Source of the DNA: Bacillus sp. FJAT-27916
GTDB taxonomy: Bacteria > Bacillota > Bacilli > Bacillales > Pradoshiaceae
DNA: 64,000 bases
Direction: 5' to 3'
Assembly (NCBI RefSeq): GCF_001183965.1
Contig: NZ_LFZV01000001.1
Span: 1-64,000, forward strand
Every line of letters starts with the position of its first letter. Positions within the stretch are counted from its first letter, which is position 1. The position numbers and the translations under genes are program-made. Below the pieces are notes generated by a model. The model saw nothing but the letters and a program-made list of their open reading frames with translations, had not been told where the DNA came from and did no database searches. Of the stretch, positions 15,233-24,699 are shown one piece after another.

Positions 15233-15706
15233 TTAGGAGGCCGCCTTTCTCCGTTTAGAGGATAGAATAAAGGCCAGGCCGGCAATCATCATCATTATGG
15301 CAGCGATGTTCCAAACCAGGTCATAGACAAAGACATTATCGACATAGCGGATTTGGTGTATCTTCATCCATTTATGCTGGATTGTACCGTCATAGAGCTG
15401 AAAGCCTCCGGCACCAAGGAGGATGCTTCCCCACCATATCTTCTTAATGAATGCATGGCGCCTCCGTAAGTCGGCCAGAAGGAATAATCCTCCAATTGTC
15501 GCAAACCAGCTGAAGGCATGGAAAAGTCCATCAGAGATCAAGCCAATCTCCGTTGTTGAACGATCATAGAAATGATGCCAGCGTAACAGCTGATGAAAGA
15601 CCACTTCATCAACGAAGGCCGCAAAGCCGATGCCAAACAATATGCCGGAAAGTATATTCCTGCTTGAGTAGGAATGTTCTTTTTTCGTATTCATTGTTTC
15701 TGTCAT
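15233..15706 (-). CDS. DUF2243 membrane protein
   Basis: A 157-residue protein with four predicted membrane segments. It matches the DUF2243 family: LSGILFGIGFAAFVDEVVFHQLLRWHH near the start, then DGLFHAFSW and FQLYDGTIQHKWMKIHQIRY. The conserved His, Asp and Glu within or next to membrane segments suggest metal or proton handling, but no function is established. ATG 15706 is chosen since AAAGGG lies six bases upstream; ATG 15721 has no site. It is the first gene of a two-gene unit with ctaG. Confidence 0.7.
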   Translation of the reverse strand: MTETMNTKKEHSYSSRNILSGILFGIGFAAFVDEVVFHQLLRWHHFYDRSTTEIGLISDGLFHAFSWFATIGGLFLLADLRRRHAFIKKIWWGSILLGAGGFQLYDGTIQHKWMKIHQIRYVDNVFVYDLVWNIAAIMMMIAGLAFILSSKRRKAAS

Positions 15707-16003
15707 CTCCATCCCTTTCATTTTTCTATACTATTCCTTTGTTTGTTTGCCCTGAAACGCAGGAAGGCTAAATGCACGGCTGTCATAGGAGAAAATGATT
15801 AGATAGCCCGGCTTTATGAGCATGAAACCGTTTTTTAATCTTAAAATAGTTTATAATTGTTAAAATATAGTGAATGGTTTAACATTAAATATGGTCATTG
15901 AAATCTAGATAAACGTAGGTCCAACTGTAACTTCTTTTGGTTGTGTAACATCTGTGTAAAGTACCTGGTTTTTTGCAAATAAAAGGGGATAAGGAAGGGT
16001 AAT

Positions 16004-17506
16004 ATGAACAGCATACGGAAAGAAACAGACGTCATTTTAATCGGTGCCGGAATCATGAGTGCGACTTTGGGATCCTTGCTGAAGGAGCTTGAGCCAAGCT
16101 GGCAGATCAAGGTGTTTGAGAAATTGAAGAGTCCGGGAGAGGAAAGCTCAAATGAGTGGAACAATGCTGGAACAGGACATTCAGCCCTGTGTGAGCTGAA
16201 CTATACGCCTGAGAAGCCGGATGGGTCAATTGATATCAAGAAAGCCATTAACATCAATGAACAATTTCAGCTGTCCAAGCAATTTTGGTCTTATCTTACG
16301 CAAAAGGGACTAATCCAGAACCCGCAGGATTTCATCCGGGCAATCCCGCATATGAGCCTAGTGGAGGGGCAAGACAATATCTCCTTTTTGAAGAAGAGAT
16401 TTAAAGCGCTTGCAGATAATCCACTGTTTCAGGGGATGGAGTATTCTGAGGACCCGAACGTGCTGAAGGAATGGCTGCCGCTTGTGATGGAAGGAAGAAC
16501 ATCATCTGAGCCGATTGCCGCTACGAAAATCGATGACGGAACCGATGTGAATTTCGGCGCTTTAACCCGGATGCTGTTTAACCATCTAACGAAAACAAAT
16601 ACGGAAGTCCATTACCGGCACGTCGTCAAGGATATAAAACGTACAAGTGACGGCCTTTGGGAAGTAAAGGTTCAGGACCTTGACGGGGAAAGAATTGAAT
16701 ATCATACAGCGAGATTCGTCTTTATCGGCGGCGGGGGCGGAAGCCTGCCATTGCTGCAAAAAACCGGCATTCCTGAGTCAAAGCATATCGGCGGATTCCC
16801 TGTAAGCGGATTATTCATGGTCTGCAAGAATCAGGAGGTGGTGGAGCGCCATCATGCCAAAGTTTACGGTAAGGCGAAGCTCGGAGCACCGCCAATGTCC
16901 GTGCCTCATTTGGATACTCGTTTCATTGATAATAAGAAGGCACTTCTATTTGGGCCATTTGCCGGGTTCACGCCTAAGTTCCTGAAAACCGGCTCAAATA
17001 TGGACTTGATTAACTCCGTGAAGCCGAATAATGTATTGACGATGCTGGCGGCTGGCGTAAAGGAGATTCCGTTAACGAAATACTTAATTGAGCAGCTGCT
17101 GCTATCCCATGAGAAGCGCATGGAGGTTCTTCGTGAATTCATCCCGAATGCGAAAAGTGATGAATGGGAAATCGTTGTTGCAGGCCAGCGCGTGCAGGTC
17201 ATTAAGGACACGGATGCCGGCAAAGGAACGCTTCAATTCGGAACAGAGGTTGTCAGTGCCTCTGACGGGTCTGTAGCAGCCTTGCTTGGTGCATCTCCTG
17301 GTGCTTCTACTGCCGTGCATGTCATGCTGAAGGTCCTGGCAAAATGCTTCCCGCAGGAAATGAGCGGGTGGGAAAGCAAGATCAAGGAAATGGTGCCTTC
17401 CTACGGCATTTCACTTGCAGAGAATCCAGAGCTGTTTGCTCAAATCCATGCCGCCACATCTGGGGCGCTTAGATTAGATGTTCCAGAGCTTGCTCATCAC
17501 GGATAA
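16004..17506 (+). CDS. mqo: Malate:quinone oxidoreductase
   Basis: A 500-residue FAD enzyme of the Mqo family that oxidises malate to oxaloacetate and passes electrons to the quinone pool at the inner face of the membrane. The dinucleotide-binding [10 protein letters not shown] is at residues 14-23, and the family block [24 protein letters not shown] follows. The C-terminus carries [17 protein letters not shown]. Length is normal for the family. It would bypass or supplement NAD-dependent malate dehydrogenase. AAGGAAGGG precedes ATG 16004; the gene is single and ends in a GC-rich terminator. Confidence 0.9.
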   Translation: MNSIRKETDVILIGAGIMSATLGSLLKELEPSWQIKVFEKLKSPGEESSNEWNNAGTGHSALCELNYTPEKPDGSIDIKKAININEQFQLSKQFWSYLTQKGLIQNPQDFIRAIPHMSLVEGQDNISFLKKRFKALADNPLFQGMEYSEDPNVLKEWLPLVMEGRTSSEPIAATKIDDGTDVNFGALTRMLFNHLTKTNTEVHYRHVVKDIKRTSDGLWEVKVQDLDGERIEYHTARFVFIGGGGGSLPLLQKTGIPESKHIGGFPVSGLFMVCKNQEVVERHHAKVYGKAKLGAPPMSVPHLDTRFIDNKKALLFGPFAGFTPKFLKTGSNMDLINSVKPNNVLTMLAAGVKEIPLTKYLIEQLLLSHEKRMEVLREFIPNAKSDEWEIVVAGQRVQVIKDTDAGKGTLQFGTEVVSASDGSVAALLGASPGASTAVHVMLKVLAKCFPQEMSGWESKIKEMVPSYGISLAENPELFAQIHAATSGALRLDVPELAHHG

Positions 17507-17514
17507 AGATAATT

Positions 17515-17548
17515 GCCCCCCCTAAGATCAAATTCTAGGGGGGCTTTT
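17515..17548 (+). terminator. Terminator of mqo
   Basis: GCCCCCCCTA pairs with TAGGGGGGC, followed by TTTTG. Confidence 0.85.
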
Positions 17549-17692
17549 GTTTCCGCGTATGTCAGTCAAGAGCTTATACCCTTTTTGAAACCTATCATAT
17601 AGTAAAGAAATTATAGTAAAATATTAGCTTTTGTATCAAAATACCTACTATAATAAAACATGACTGAAAAGATATAAAAAGGGGATAAGATT

Positions 17693-18433
17693 TTGGCAGA
17701 TAAAAAGAATTACTATTACGAGAAATACAAAACGGTTATTTTTCGCATCGTCTTGATTTTGCTCATAATCTCAACCGTGTATGCTGTCTACATGGCCATT
17801 ATTACACCTTCGGGTCTTGCTCATCATGAATATGAGCGTATGCGCAGCGATTATATTTTAATGATTCTGCAGTGTGTGGTTGGATGTATTGTTATCTTCC
17901 TTCCATCCAAGGTGGAGCAGCGTTTCCGAGTTGAGATACCAGATATTATGGAAATCATGTATTTTATTTTTCTATTTTGTGCGATTTATCTTGGCGAGGT
18001 TCAGAACTTTTACTTTAAGATCCCTTATTGGGACTTGATTCTTCACTGCTTCAGCGCAGGGATGCTTGGAGCCTTAGGATTTGTCATTGTCAGTTTCTTT
18101 AATGATATGGAGAGATTGCATATTACCTTAAGTCCATTCTTTGTATCCCTGTTCGCCTTTTGCTTTGCCCTGACATGCGGAACCGTGTGGGAGATCTATG
18201 AATTCCTTGCCGACGGCATTCTAGGGACGAATATGCAGAAATTCATGACGGCAGATGGGACAATTCTTACGGGACATGATGCGCTCCGGGATACGATGGA
18301 GGATTTCATTGTTGATGCTGCAGGAGCGTTCATCGTTACATTCATTGGCTATCGGCACCTTAGTAAACGAGATCAAGTGAAGAAACGATTAGGAGAATTG
18401 AAAAAAGAACATAAGGCCCAACCAGGGGCTTGA
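17693..18433 (+). CDS. DUF2238 (YjdF-type) integral membrane protein
   Basis: A 246-residue protein with about six membrane segments. It shows the block of the DUF2238/YjdF family: IPYWDLILHCFSAGMLGALGF and, later, TCGTVWEIYEFLADG and DTMEDFIVDAAGA. The conserved Asp, His and Glu face the membrane region and may form a site, but no activity is known. The start is TTG 17693, with AAAAGGGG eight bases before; no ATG fits. The C-terminal tail is lysine-rich and probably cytoplasmic. It is monocistronic, with a terminator before msrAB. Confidence 0.7.
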   Translation: MADKKNYYYEKYKTVIFRIVLILLIISTVYAVYMAIITPSGLAHHEYERMRSDYILMILQCVVGCIVIFLPSKVEQRFRVEIPDIMEIMYFIFLFCAIYLGEVQNFYFKIPYWDLILHCFSAGMLGALGFVIVSFFNDMERLHITLSPFFVSLFAFCFALTCGTVWEIYEFLADGILGTNMQKFMTADGTILTGHDALRDTMEDFIVDAAGAFIVTFIGYRHLSKRDQVKKRLGELKKEHKAQPGA

Positions 18434-18439
18434 TGACAG

Positions 18440-18472
18440 AGGAGAAGTGCCGTATGGACACTTCTCTTTTGC
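18440..18472 (+). terminator. Terminator after the DUF2238 gene
   Basis: GAGAAGTG pairs with CACTTCTC around CCGTATGGA, followed by TTTTG. Confidence 0.75.
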
Positions 18473-18535
18473 GTTTGAAAGAGAGAGGAAAGGTTATTAT
18501 ATACGTTACGAGCTGAAAAAAGGAGGAATCATTCA

Positions 18536-19492
18536 ATGGGAGAAAAGAAGGAGCTTGCGACATTTGCGGGTGGCTGTTTTTGGTGCATGGTATCGCCCTT
18601 TGAGGAGCAGCCGGGAATCTTGGGAATTGTCTCTGGCTACACTGGCGGCCATACGGAAAACCCAACCTATGAAGAGGTATGCTCAGATACGACGGGGCAT
18701 TATGAGGCTGTACAAATCACGTATGACCCTGATGTGATGCCGTATCAGACATTACTTGAGCAATATTGGCAGCAAATTGATCCGACTGACCCAGGAGGCC
18801 AATTTAATGATCGAGGGCATTCCTACCGGACGGCCATTTTTTATCATAATGAGGATCAGCGGAGACTGGCAGAGAAGTCCAAGCAGGCGCTTGCTGAGAG
18901 CGGGCGTTTTCAGAAGGACATCGTGACGGAAATCCGCCCTGCTGCCCCCTTTTATCAGGCCGAGGAGAAGCATCAGGAATACCACAAGAAAAATCCATTC
19001 CACTATAATCTTTATAGGGAAGGATCCGGGCGTGCCCGGTTTATCCGGGAGAACTGGAAAAAGGTTAAAACAGATGAGCAGCTCAGAAATGAATTGACTG
19101 AGCTTCAATATGAAGTAACGAGGAATAATGCGACAGAGCCGCCTTTTGATAATGAGTATTGGGATAATAAAGAGGAAGGGATCTATGTGGATATTATTAC
19201 GGGAGAGCCTCTTTTCAGCTCACTGGACCAGTATAATGCCGGATGCGGATGGCCAAGCTTTACAAAGCCGCTGCAGCGCATGGAGCTCGAGGAGAAGCTT
19301 GATACCTCCTATGGAATGAGGCGAATTGAGGTCAGGGCTAAAGCCTCAGATTCTCATCTTGGTCATGTATTTGATGACGGGCCAGGGCCGGATGGTGCAC
19401 GTTACTGTATAAATTCTGCTGCTCTGCGTTTCATCCCGAAGGAGCAATTGGCAGAGGAAGGGTATGCGCAATACGAGAAATTATTTGAATAG
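18536..19492 (+). CDS. msrAB: Bifunctional methionine sulfoxide reductase MsrA-MsrB
   Basis: A 318-residue fusion. The N-terminal MsrA domain has the GGCFWC motif with the catalytic Cys14 and reduces the S form of methionine sulfoxide. The C-terminal MsrB domain starts near residue 178 and carries [16 protein letters not shown] and [11 protein letters not shown] with catalytic Cys at about 291; it reduces the R form. The CxxC zinc pairs of some MsrB proteins are absent. B. subtilis encodes the two as separate genes, while fusions occur in many Gram-positive pathogens. The order A then B is the common one. AAAGGAGG-type site precedes ATG 18536. It acts in repair of oxidised proteins. Confidence 0.9.
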   Translation: MGEKKELATFAGGCFWCMVSPFEEQPGILGIVSGYTGGHTENPTYEEVCSDTTGHYEAVQITYDPDVMPYQTLLEQYWQQIDPTDPGGQFNDRGHSYRTAIFYHNEDQRRLAEKSKQALAESGRFQKDIVTEIRPAAPFYQAEEKHQEYHKKNPFHYNLYREGSGRARFIRENWKKVKTDEQLRNELTELQYEVTRNNATEPPFDNEYWDNKEEGIYVDIITGEPLFSSLDQYNAGCGWPSFTKPLQRMELEEKLDTSYGMRRIEVRAKASDSHLGHVFDDGPGPDGARYCINSAALRFIPKEQLAEEGYAQYEKLFE

Positions 19493-19504
19493 GTAGTGGC
19501 AATG

Positions 19505-19536
19505 ACCGTCCCTTGTGTATAGAGGGGCGGCTTTTT
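19505..19536 (+). terminator. Terminator of msrAB
   Basis: CCGTCCC pairs with GGGGCGG (one G-T pair), followed by CTTTTT. Confidence 0.75.
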
Positions 19537-19598
19537 GTATGGGGTATGCCGGCATGATGGGTGAGGGTATTCCTATGAGCAGAGTTGGAGGGAAGGTG

Positions 19599-19785
19599 CG
19601 GGTATCGCCCTTAGGCTTGGATTATCGCTCATACGCCATTATTTCCGCCCATAACATCTTCATTTCGCCCATACTCGAAAACTACCGCCCATAAATACTG
19701 CCGTTCGCCCTTAAACCATGGGAGTTCGCCCATAAAGCAAAGGTTCTCGCTCTTAAACAAGATAATTTCGCCCATAAATCATCAA
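19599..19785 (+). repeat. Nine-copy array with 20-21 bp period, core TCGCCCATAA
   Basis: The core [TC]CGC[CT]C followed by A/T-T-A starts at 19605, 19625, 19645, 19665, 19685, 19705, 19726, 19747 and 19768. The spacing is 20 bases five times, then 21 three times. Only the first ten bases of each unit are conserved; the other ten or eleven vary. It lies between the msrAB terminator and the YfkN terminator. A smaller cluster with the same core is at 48640. Confidence 0.85.
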
Positions 19786-19965
19786 ATGCAAGAGATAATC
19801 TATCGGCACATGCACCCCTCAGCACTGATAAGGTCAAAATGGACAAGCTGGGGAGTTTTTGAACCAAATTTTGGTGATTTTAGGCAGAATCCATTCAAAA
19901 GGACCCTTCATGATGGTACCATGATTACTCGGGTAGCCAGTTCGTTGAGGAAGCATAATCCGTAT

Positions 19966-20006
19966 AAAAAAGACCTGCCAGGATGCGATTGCATCCTAAC
20001 AGGTCA
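19966..20006 (-). terminator. Terminator of the YfkN gene
   Basis: Read on the minus strand: GACCTG and GGATGC pair with GCATCC and CAGGTC, followed by six T. Confidence 0.8.
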
Positions 20007-20012
20007 TCCTTA

Positions 20013-23000
20013 TTATTGAACCCGCTGGATTCGTCCTTCAACCGCATAGGTAAACGGCTTCGGCAAGGTTTTTACGTAATCAACAGTTGCGTCTATATCA
20101 ACTGGGCCAACCTCCATGGAGCTTGCAAGCTCATCAAAGCTTGTGCTGATGTTCGAGTACATATAATTGTTCACCACAACTGTGTATTCCTTTTCAGGGT
20201 CGATTTTGCTTCCATCTGGAAGGAAGATATCGACGACTTTGCCTGTTTTGGTCGCATCGTCATAGGTGTATGTGTATTTCAGGCCTGAGACATGATAATC
20301 AAGACCTCTAGCTGTGATTTGCTCATTGAGTACAACGGCAATATCAGCTCCGCTGAGTGTTGCTTTGTTTAAGACGTTGCCGAACGGCTGAATGGCGAAT
20401 AAATCGCCAAAGGTGACTTCTCCAGCCTCAAGAGGAGAGCGGACGCCGCCGCCATTCATCATGGCAATATCTGCATCCATCGCGACTCTCATTCCATCAG
20501 CAATCAAATTGCCAAGGGCAAGGTCACCATTGGTTTGTGCAATAGTCGGGTACCCTTTGACCAAGGTTTCGGCAGATTGGCCGACAACCTGAGCCTTAAT
20601 GGGTTCAACAAGTGCAGTGTATTTGTCCATGATCGCACTGACCTCGGGGTCTGGTGTGTAATCACTTTGGAACACGGTAACGATTTCTGCTTCCTTGTGG
20701 AAGATATCGCCGGTGACTGGGTCGATTTCAATATCAACATCTGCAATGGCAGAGCCATAGGAGTAAGCTTGAACAATCAATTTGTTATCGACCACGCGGT
20801 TCATGCCAACGTGGTTATGAGCTGCAAAGATAATATCGACTTCATCATCGACTTGTTCAGCGATTTTGCTAGCGTCGTAACGGTCTGTATAGCCTTCCTG
20901 GATGGCAGGATTATGGGCAAGAACAATGATGGCTTCAATGCCTTCCTTCTTTAATTCATCCGTATAGGTATTAATGGCTTCGACTTCATCCGTAATTTTT
21001 AATGTTTCATTTCCTTTTCGAACAATCATTTCAGGTGTTTCCTGTGTGACGACCCCGATTACGCCGATCCTTTGGCCTTCTGCTTCAAGAATTGTGTAAG
21101 GCTCGGTAATGAGTTTGCCATCACGTGTGTCATAGGCATTGGCAGCAACGACAGGGAAGTCCATGCCGTCATATCCTTCTGTGCCATTTTTGTGATCCCC
21201 GCCGGAGATCATCCTTTTCAATTCATCGATACCTTCATCAAATTCATGGTTTCCAAGTGTCCCGGCATCAAAGCCGATTGCTTCCATGACTTCAACAGTC
21301 GGTTCATCCTGGAAGCTGGCCGAGATGAGCGGGCTGCCCCCAATCATATCACCGGAGTGAACAATGAATGTATTGGGATTCTCCGCCTCGCGCTCCTTTA
21401 GGGCAGCAGCTGTGTATTCAATTTGTCCCGCTGCTTTTCCGCCTACAGTTGTCACAGTGTCCAACTGGCCATGCAGATCATTCATGCTTAATAGCTGAAT
21501 GCTGATGCCGCGGTTTAGGTCATAAGTGAAGATTCCAAAGCCCTTTTCATCGGTTTTTCCTGTATACGTGAACGGGCTGTCTTCTGTGATATATTCCTGA
21601 GCCTTCGGTGATGTGGTGAATGTTAGGTTCACTTCACCAGCGATTGGTGCAAGAGACCAGTTATCATCCGCTGTCGGAGTGATTTCCTTTACCTCTGAGA
21701 TGTAGTCCATCAAGACTTGACGGTTCTCCTCAGCTGAATCAATGACAAGTTCTCCATTTGTCACGCCAGGGAAATTCCCGCCGCCATTGGCACGGTAGTT
21801 ATTTGTGACAACAATGAATTCCTGATCGGGCTGTACAGGCTCCCCGTTATATTCCAGGTTCATGATTCGGCTTGAATCTGGATTAGCGACAGCGCCGGTT
21901 GGTGTGTATTTCGGTTTCTTCGTTACATCAATTTGGTAGGTCACGCCATCAATCACATCGTAGTTATATACCGCAAATGACGGATTGAGAAGCTCCTGTG
22001 ATGCAGTGTTGGCTGGATCAATCGTATGGAATTTACCAGCAGACATCTCAAGCCATTCTTTGACGTCTGCACCAGTCAATTTTATGGCCTTTAACGTGTT
22101 GTCATATAGATAAAGGTCAGCGGCGCTGCGAATAGTCAGGTCGCCTTTTTTGATTTCTGTGAATTCCTCTGGGCCGTTGCGTCCCGCTTTAAAAGGTGCG
22201 CCTGCAGAGAGAATGGGAATATCAGCGAGCTCTGGTTTATTGAGCTTAATGTAATTCTCGGCATACCATGTTTGAGCATTGGTGACAACTTGAATGGATG
22301 GGTCGTCCTTCACAAGGGCGAAGTAGCTGTAAATATCATCTGTTGTCGTGCCGATTGGTGTGTTGACATACTCAATGGTTGCCTCATGATCTTTCTTGAC
22401 AGCTTTAACGATTTTCTGGTCAGCTGCGACATCCTTTGTAACAGCTCTTGTCGAGGATTGTGAATCAGCGACAATCCATTTTCCTTTTTTCTTTTCTAAT
22501 GTTAAGTCGATAATCCCAAGTGAGCCGCCGCCAAAACCGGCTTGTACGGCAGGAACACCGTTAATGGTTCCCTTTTCATTGTCCACGCCAGGGAGGACAT
22601 TGCCGTTCTCATCCTTGAAAAGGGCATCGAGCTTACTGACATCAGCTGCCGGGAAGACTTTATGCGTATGAGAGAAGGTTAGGGCATCGATTCCTTTTAC
22701 CTTGCTTAAAGCATAAATCGTATCCTCGGTATTCTTTTCGTTGCTGCTGAAGCCGGAGTGTGCCATTGCGACAATGACATCAGCTCCTTTTTTCTTCATT
22801 GCCGGGATGAATTTCTCAGCTGTTTGGACAATGTCCTTCGTGATGACCTTGCCGTCAAGATGGGCCTTATCCCATTCATTGATTTGAGGAGGAACAAAGC
22901 CAATATAGCCGATTTTCACGGTTTGAGTCTTGCCGGATTGGTCCTTTACCTTTTTAGAGACAATTTTATAAGGCGTATACTTGTTTTTATCGTTAGTTGG

Positions 23001-23525
23001 GTTGCCGTCTTTATCATCGATATAGACATTGGCATTGATGAAATCGAATTTGGCATCATTGTATACTTCATCAAGGAATTCCAGTCCATAATTGAATTCA
23101 TGATTCCCAAGTGTGGCAATATCGTAATCTAGCAGATTCATCGCTTTGATGGCTGGATGAACTTCTTTTTTGCCAAGAGGATCGATTTTCGCTTTGTATG
23201 TAGCAAATGGGTTCCCTTGAATAAGGTCGCCATTGTCCACAAGGACGCTGTTTTTCACTTCTTTACGTGCTTGCTTGATGAGTGTAGCTGTTTTGGCGAG
23301 TCCAACATTAGGGGATTCGCTGTTTTTGTAATAATCATAGCTTAGCAGATTCATATGGATATCGGTTGTTTCCATAATACGAAGGGTAACCTCGGATTGA
23401 CCCTTGCCTTTATCCTTTTTTGAGGCCCCTGCATGTAACGTTTGGAAAGGGGTGGTGAATAAAAGAATGGCAAACATGAAGACAGTAACAAGTTGTGCTA
23501 ATGATAATCTTCGCAAACTATTCAT
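20013..23525 (-). CDS. yfkN: Exported 2',3'-cyclic nucleotide phosphodiesterase / nucleotidase, YfkN type
   Basis: An 1170-residue secreted protein with two tandem nucleotidase modules. A signal peptide of about 32 residues is followed by module 1, a calcineurin-type metallophosphatase (TDIHMN near residue 55, GNHEFNYG) with its 5'-nucleotidase C-terminal domain. Module 2 begins near residue 680 (MNDLHGQ, GNHEFDEG) and ends the protein. B. subtilis YfkN has the same plan, is about 1460 residues, and releases phosphate from cyclic and linear nucleotides outside the cell; this one is shorter and lacks a C-terminal wall or membrane anchor. AGGAGG is one base from ATG 23525, so the fourth codon TTG could be the real start. 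A palindromic leader precedes it. Confidence 0.85.
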   Translation of the reverse strand: MNSLRRLSLAQLVTVFMFAILLFTTPFQTLHAGASKKDKGKGQSEVTLRIMETTDIHMNLLSYDYYKNSESPNVGLAKTATLIKQARKEVKNSVLVDNGDLIQGNPFATYKAKIDPLGKKEVHPAIKAMNLLDYDIATLGNHEFNYGLEFLDEVYNDAKFDFINANVYIDDKDGNPTNDKNKYTPYKIVSKKVKDQSGKTQTVKIGYIGFVPPQINEWDKAHLDGKVITKDIVQTAEKFIPAMKKKGADVIVAMAHSGFSSNEKNTEDTIYALSKVKGIDALTFSHTHKVFPAADVSKLDALFKDENGNVLPGVDNEKGTINGVPAVQAGFGGGSLGIIDLTLEKKKGKWIVADSQSSTRAVTKDVAADQKIVKAVKKDHEATIEYVNTPIGTTTDDIYSYFALVKDDPSIQVVTNAQTWYAENYIKLNKPELADIPILSAGAPFKAGRNGPEEFTEIKKGDLTIRSAADLYLYDNTLKAIKLTGADVKEWLEMSAGKFHTIDPANTASQELLNPSFAVYNYDVIDGVTYQIDVTKKPKYTPTGAVANPDSSRIMNLEYNGEPVQPDQEFIVVTNNYRANGGGNFPGVTNGELVIDSAEENRQVLMDYISEVKEITPTADDNWSLAPIAGEVNLTFTTSPKAQEYITEDSPFTYTGKTDEKGFGIFTYDLNRGISIQLLSMNDLHGQLDTVTTVGGKAAGQIEYTAAALKEREAENPNTFIVHSGDMIGGSPLISASFQDEPTVEVMEAIGFDAGTLGNHEFDEGIDELKRMISGGDHKNGTEGYDGMDFPVVAANAYDTRDGKLITEPYTILEAEGQRIGVIGVVTQETPEMIVRKGNETLKITDEVEAINTYTDELKKEGIEAIIVLAHNPAIQEGYTDRYDASKIAEQVDDEVDIIFAAHNHVGMNRVVDNKLIVQAYSYGSAIADVDIEIDPVTGDIFHKEAEIVTVFQSDYTPDPEVSAIMDKYTALVEPIKAQVVGQSAETLVKGYPTIAQTNGDLALGNLIADGMRVAMDADIAMMNGGGVRSPLEAGEVTFGDLFAIQPFGNVLNKATLSGADIAVVLNEQITARGLDYHVSGLKYTYTYDDATKTGKVVDIFLPDGSKIDPEKEYTVVVNNYMYSNISTSFDELASSMEVGPVDIDATVDYVKTLPKPFTYAVEGRIQRVQ

Positions 23526-23544
23526 TCCTCCTAAATTAAGCCTA

Positions 23545-23580
23545 TTGATTAGGGAGTGTTCATACTCCCATCAATCAATA
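23545..23580 (-). promoter_or_regulatory. Palindromic leader hairpin upstream of yfkN
   Basis: ATTGAT-GGGAGT pairs with ACTCCC-ATCAAT around GTTCAT, directly before the ribosome binding site on the minus strand. It could be an operator or an mRNA-stabilising 5' hairpin. A second inverted repeat, TTTATGGC/GCCATAAA, lies at about 23609-23629. Confidence 0.45.
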
Positions 23581-23792
23581 TAGCAGATTTGCAGGGATTT
23601 AATAGTTTTTATGGCAATAATAGCCATAAATACCCAGTAAAAATTTACACTATATAATTCTTTTTTATCATGAAAGTGATGGCAAAATAGTGTCATTAGA
23701 CCTGATGATCAGAATTAATAGGGATTAGCAGAAGACCTAGAAAATGATTGAAGAGAGTTGATGAAGGTAGTTGCAATGCTTGATTGAGCCGT

Positions 23793-23856
23793 ATCCTCCT
23801 CGGAGGGCTCCGAAATCTCCCTCGGAGGGGTCTGAATCTCCCTTTGAAGGGAGGCT
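23793..23856 (+). repeat. Three-copy 22-bp repeat, core TCTCCCTCGGAGG
   Basis: CGGAGG, CGGAGG and TGAAGG occur at 23801, 23823 and 23845, exactly 22 bases apart, each preceded by a CTCC stretch that makes a small palindrome. It lies in the 700-base gap between yfkN and the isomerase gene. Confidence 0.65.
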
Positions 23857-24004
23857 TGGCTTTTGTGTAGGGTTGAGAGGGGGCTAACAAAAGGCAACCG
23901 AATGATACGATAAATGAATGAATCTACAGTTTAATTATTCGGGTCTTTATTTGTTGTCGTACATGCATTAGTTGATGATTGTGGCTTTCTATTATTAGTG
24001 AGGG

Positions 24005-24139
24005 GGTGGAGTGGAACGAAATGCAATCGACTCCGCTGGGAAGAGAGGAAAAGTCTGAGACCCCCACAAGCGTAAGCGCCGAGGAGGCTCAAGCCTTCCT
24101 CCCCACAGAAAGCGAGTGCATCTCGCGGAATGGAACAAA
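24005..24139 (+). repeat. Dispersed palindromic element of the Bacillus type
   Basis: About 135 bases with nested imperfect inverted repeats: GGAGTGGAACGAAATGC at the left and GGAATGGAACAAAC at the right, an inner CTGGGAAGAGAGG against CCTTCCTCCCCACAG, and a central GAGGAGGCTCAAGCC hairpin. I recognise this general sequence (CGACTCC, GGGAA, CGCCGAGGAGGCTCA, GAAAGCGAGTG) as an intergenic repeat common in Bacillus genomes. It encodes no protein, and its function and mobility are unknown to me. The perfect hairpin AATAAATGA/TCATTTATT follows at 24171-24191. The rest of the 23526-24222 gap holds no gene. Confidence 0.7.
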
Positions 24140-24222
24140 CGTGTATTTCTTCCTGCTATTGAATAGGAAGAATAAATGACAATCATTTATTTCGTTTTGT
24201 ACCAGCCCCTTATGTAAAAGGG

Positions 24223-24699
24223 TTATGATTCAATTTCAGAAAGCTTTCTCAGATGCTTCTCTGATATCTCATCGACCTTCTTAACACGGCGGACGTACTT
24301 TTCCACATCTCCCATAAAGTCAGTCTTCATCCATACATCGACAATCTCGTGGGCAATCGCTGAGCCGATGATTTTACCGCCTAAACAGAGCACATTGCTG
24401 TTTGTGTGCTCGCGAGCCAGTCTGGCACAGAATGGATCCTGGCAGACAACGGCGTTCAGGCCGTAGATTTTATTCGCAATCATCGCACTGCCATAGCCGA
24501 CGCCATCGATGAAAATGCCGCGCTCTGCTTCCCCGCGTGCAATGGCAATAGAAGCAGGGTAGATGGAGTCTGGCAGGTCAGCTGCTTCTGTGCTGTGTGC
24601 GCCAAAATCGACGATCTCATACCCCTGTCCTTCTAGAATTTCTTTAATCTCTTGTTTCAGTTCATATCCAGCATGATCACTCGCCATAGCTATTTTCAT
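24223..24699 (-). CDS. RpiB/LacAB-family sugar-phosphate isomerase, atypical active site
   Basis: A 158-residue protein of the RpiB/LacA/LacB fold: SDHAGYELK at residues 7-15 and the phosphate-binding EHTNSNVL around His98. Classical RpiB has CGTG at about residue 66, where the cysteine is the catalytic base; here it reads DGVGYG with Asp65. It may still be an aldose-ketose isomerase of a pentose- or tetrose-phosphate with a changed base or substrate, or a non-RpiB activity. I chose ATG 24699 because GAGGAGG precedes it. It is a single gene next to an MFS/MarR pair, with no pathway neighbour. Confidence 0.75.
   Translation of the reverse strand: MKIAMASDHAGYELKQEIKEILEGQGYEIVDFGAHSTEAADLPDSIYPASIAIARGEAERGIFIDGVGYGSAMIANKIYGLNAVVCQDPFCARLAREHTNSNVLCLGGKIIGSAIAHEIVDVWMKTDFMGDVEKYVRRVKKVDEISEKHLRKLSEIES

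Noticed and set aside
19599-19785. CRISPR array
   Set aside because: The repeat core is only about ten bases with ten-base spacers and no cas genes nearby; CRISPR repeats are 23 bases or longer.
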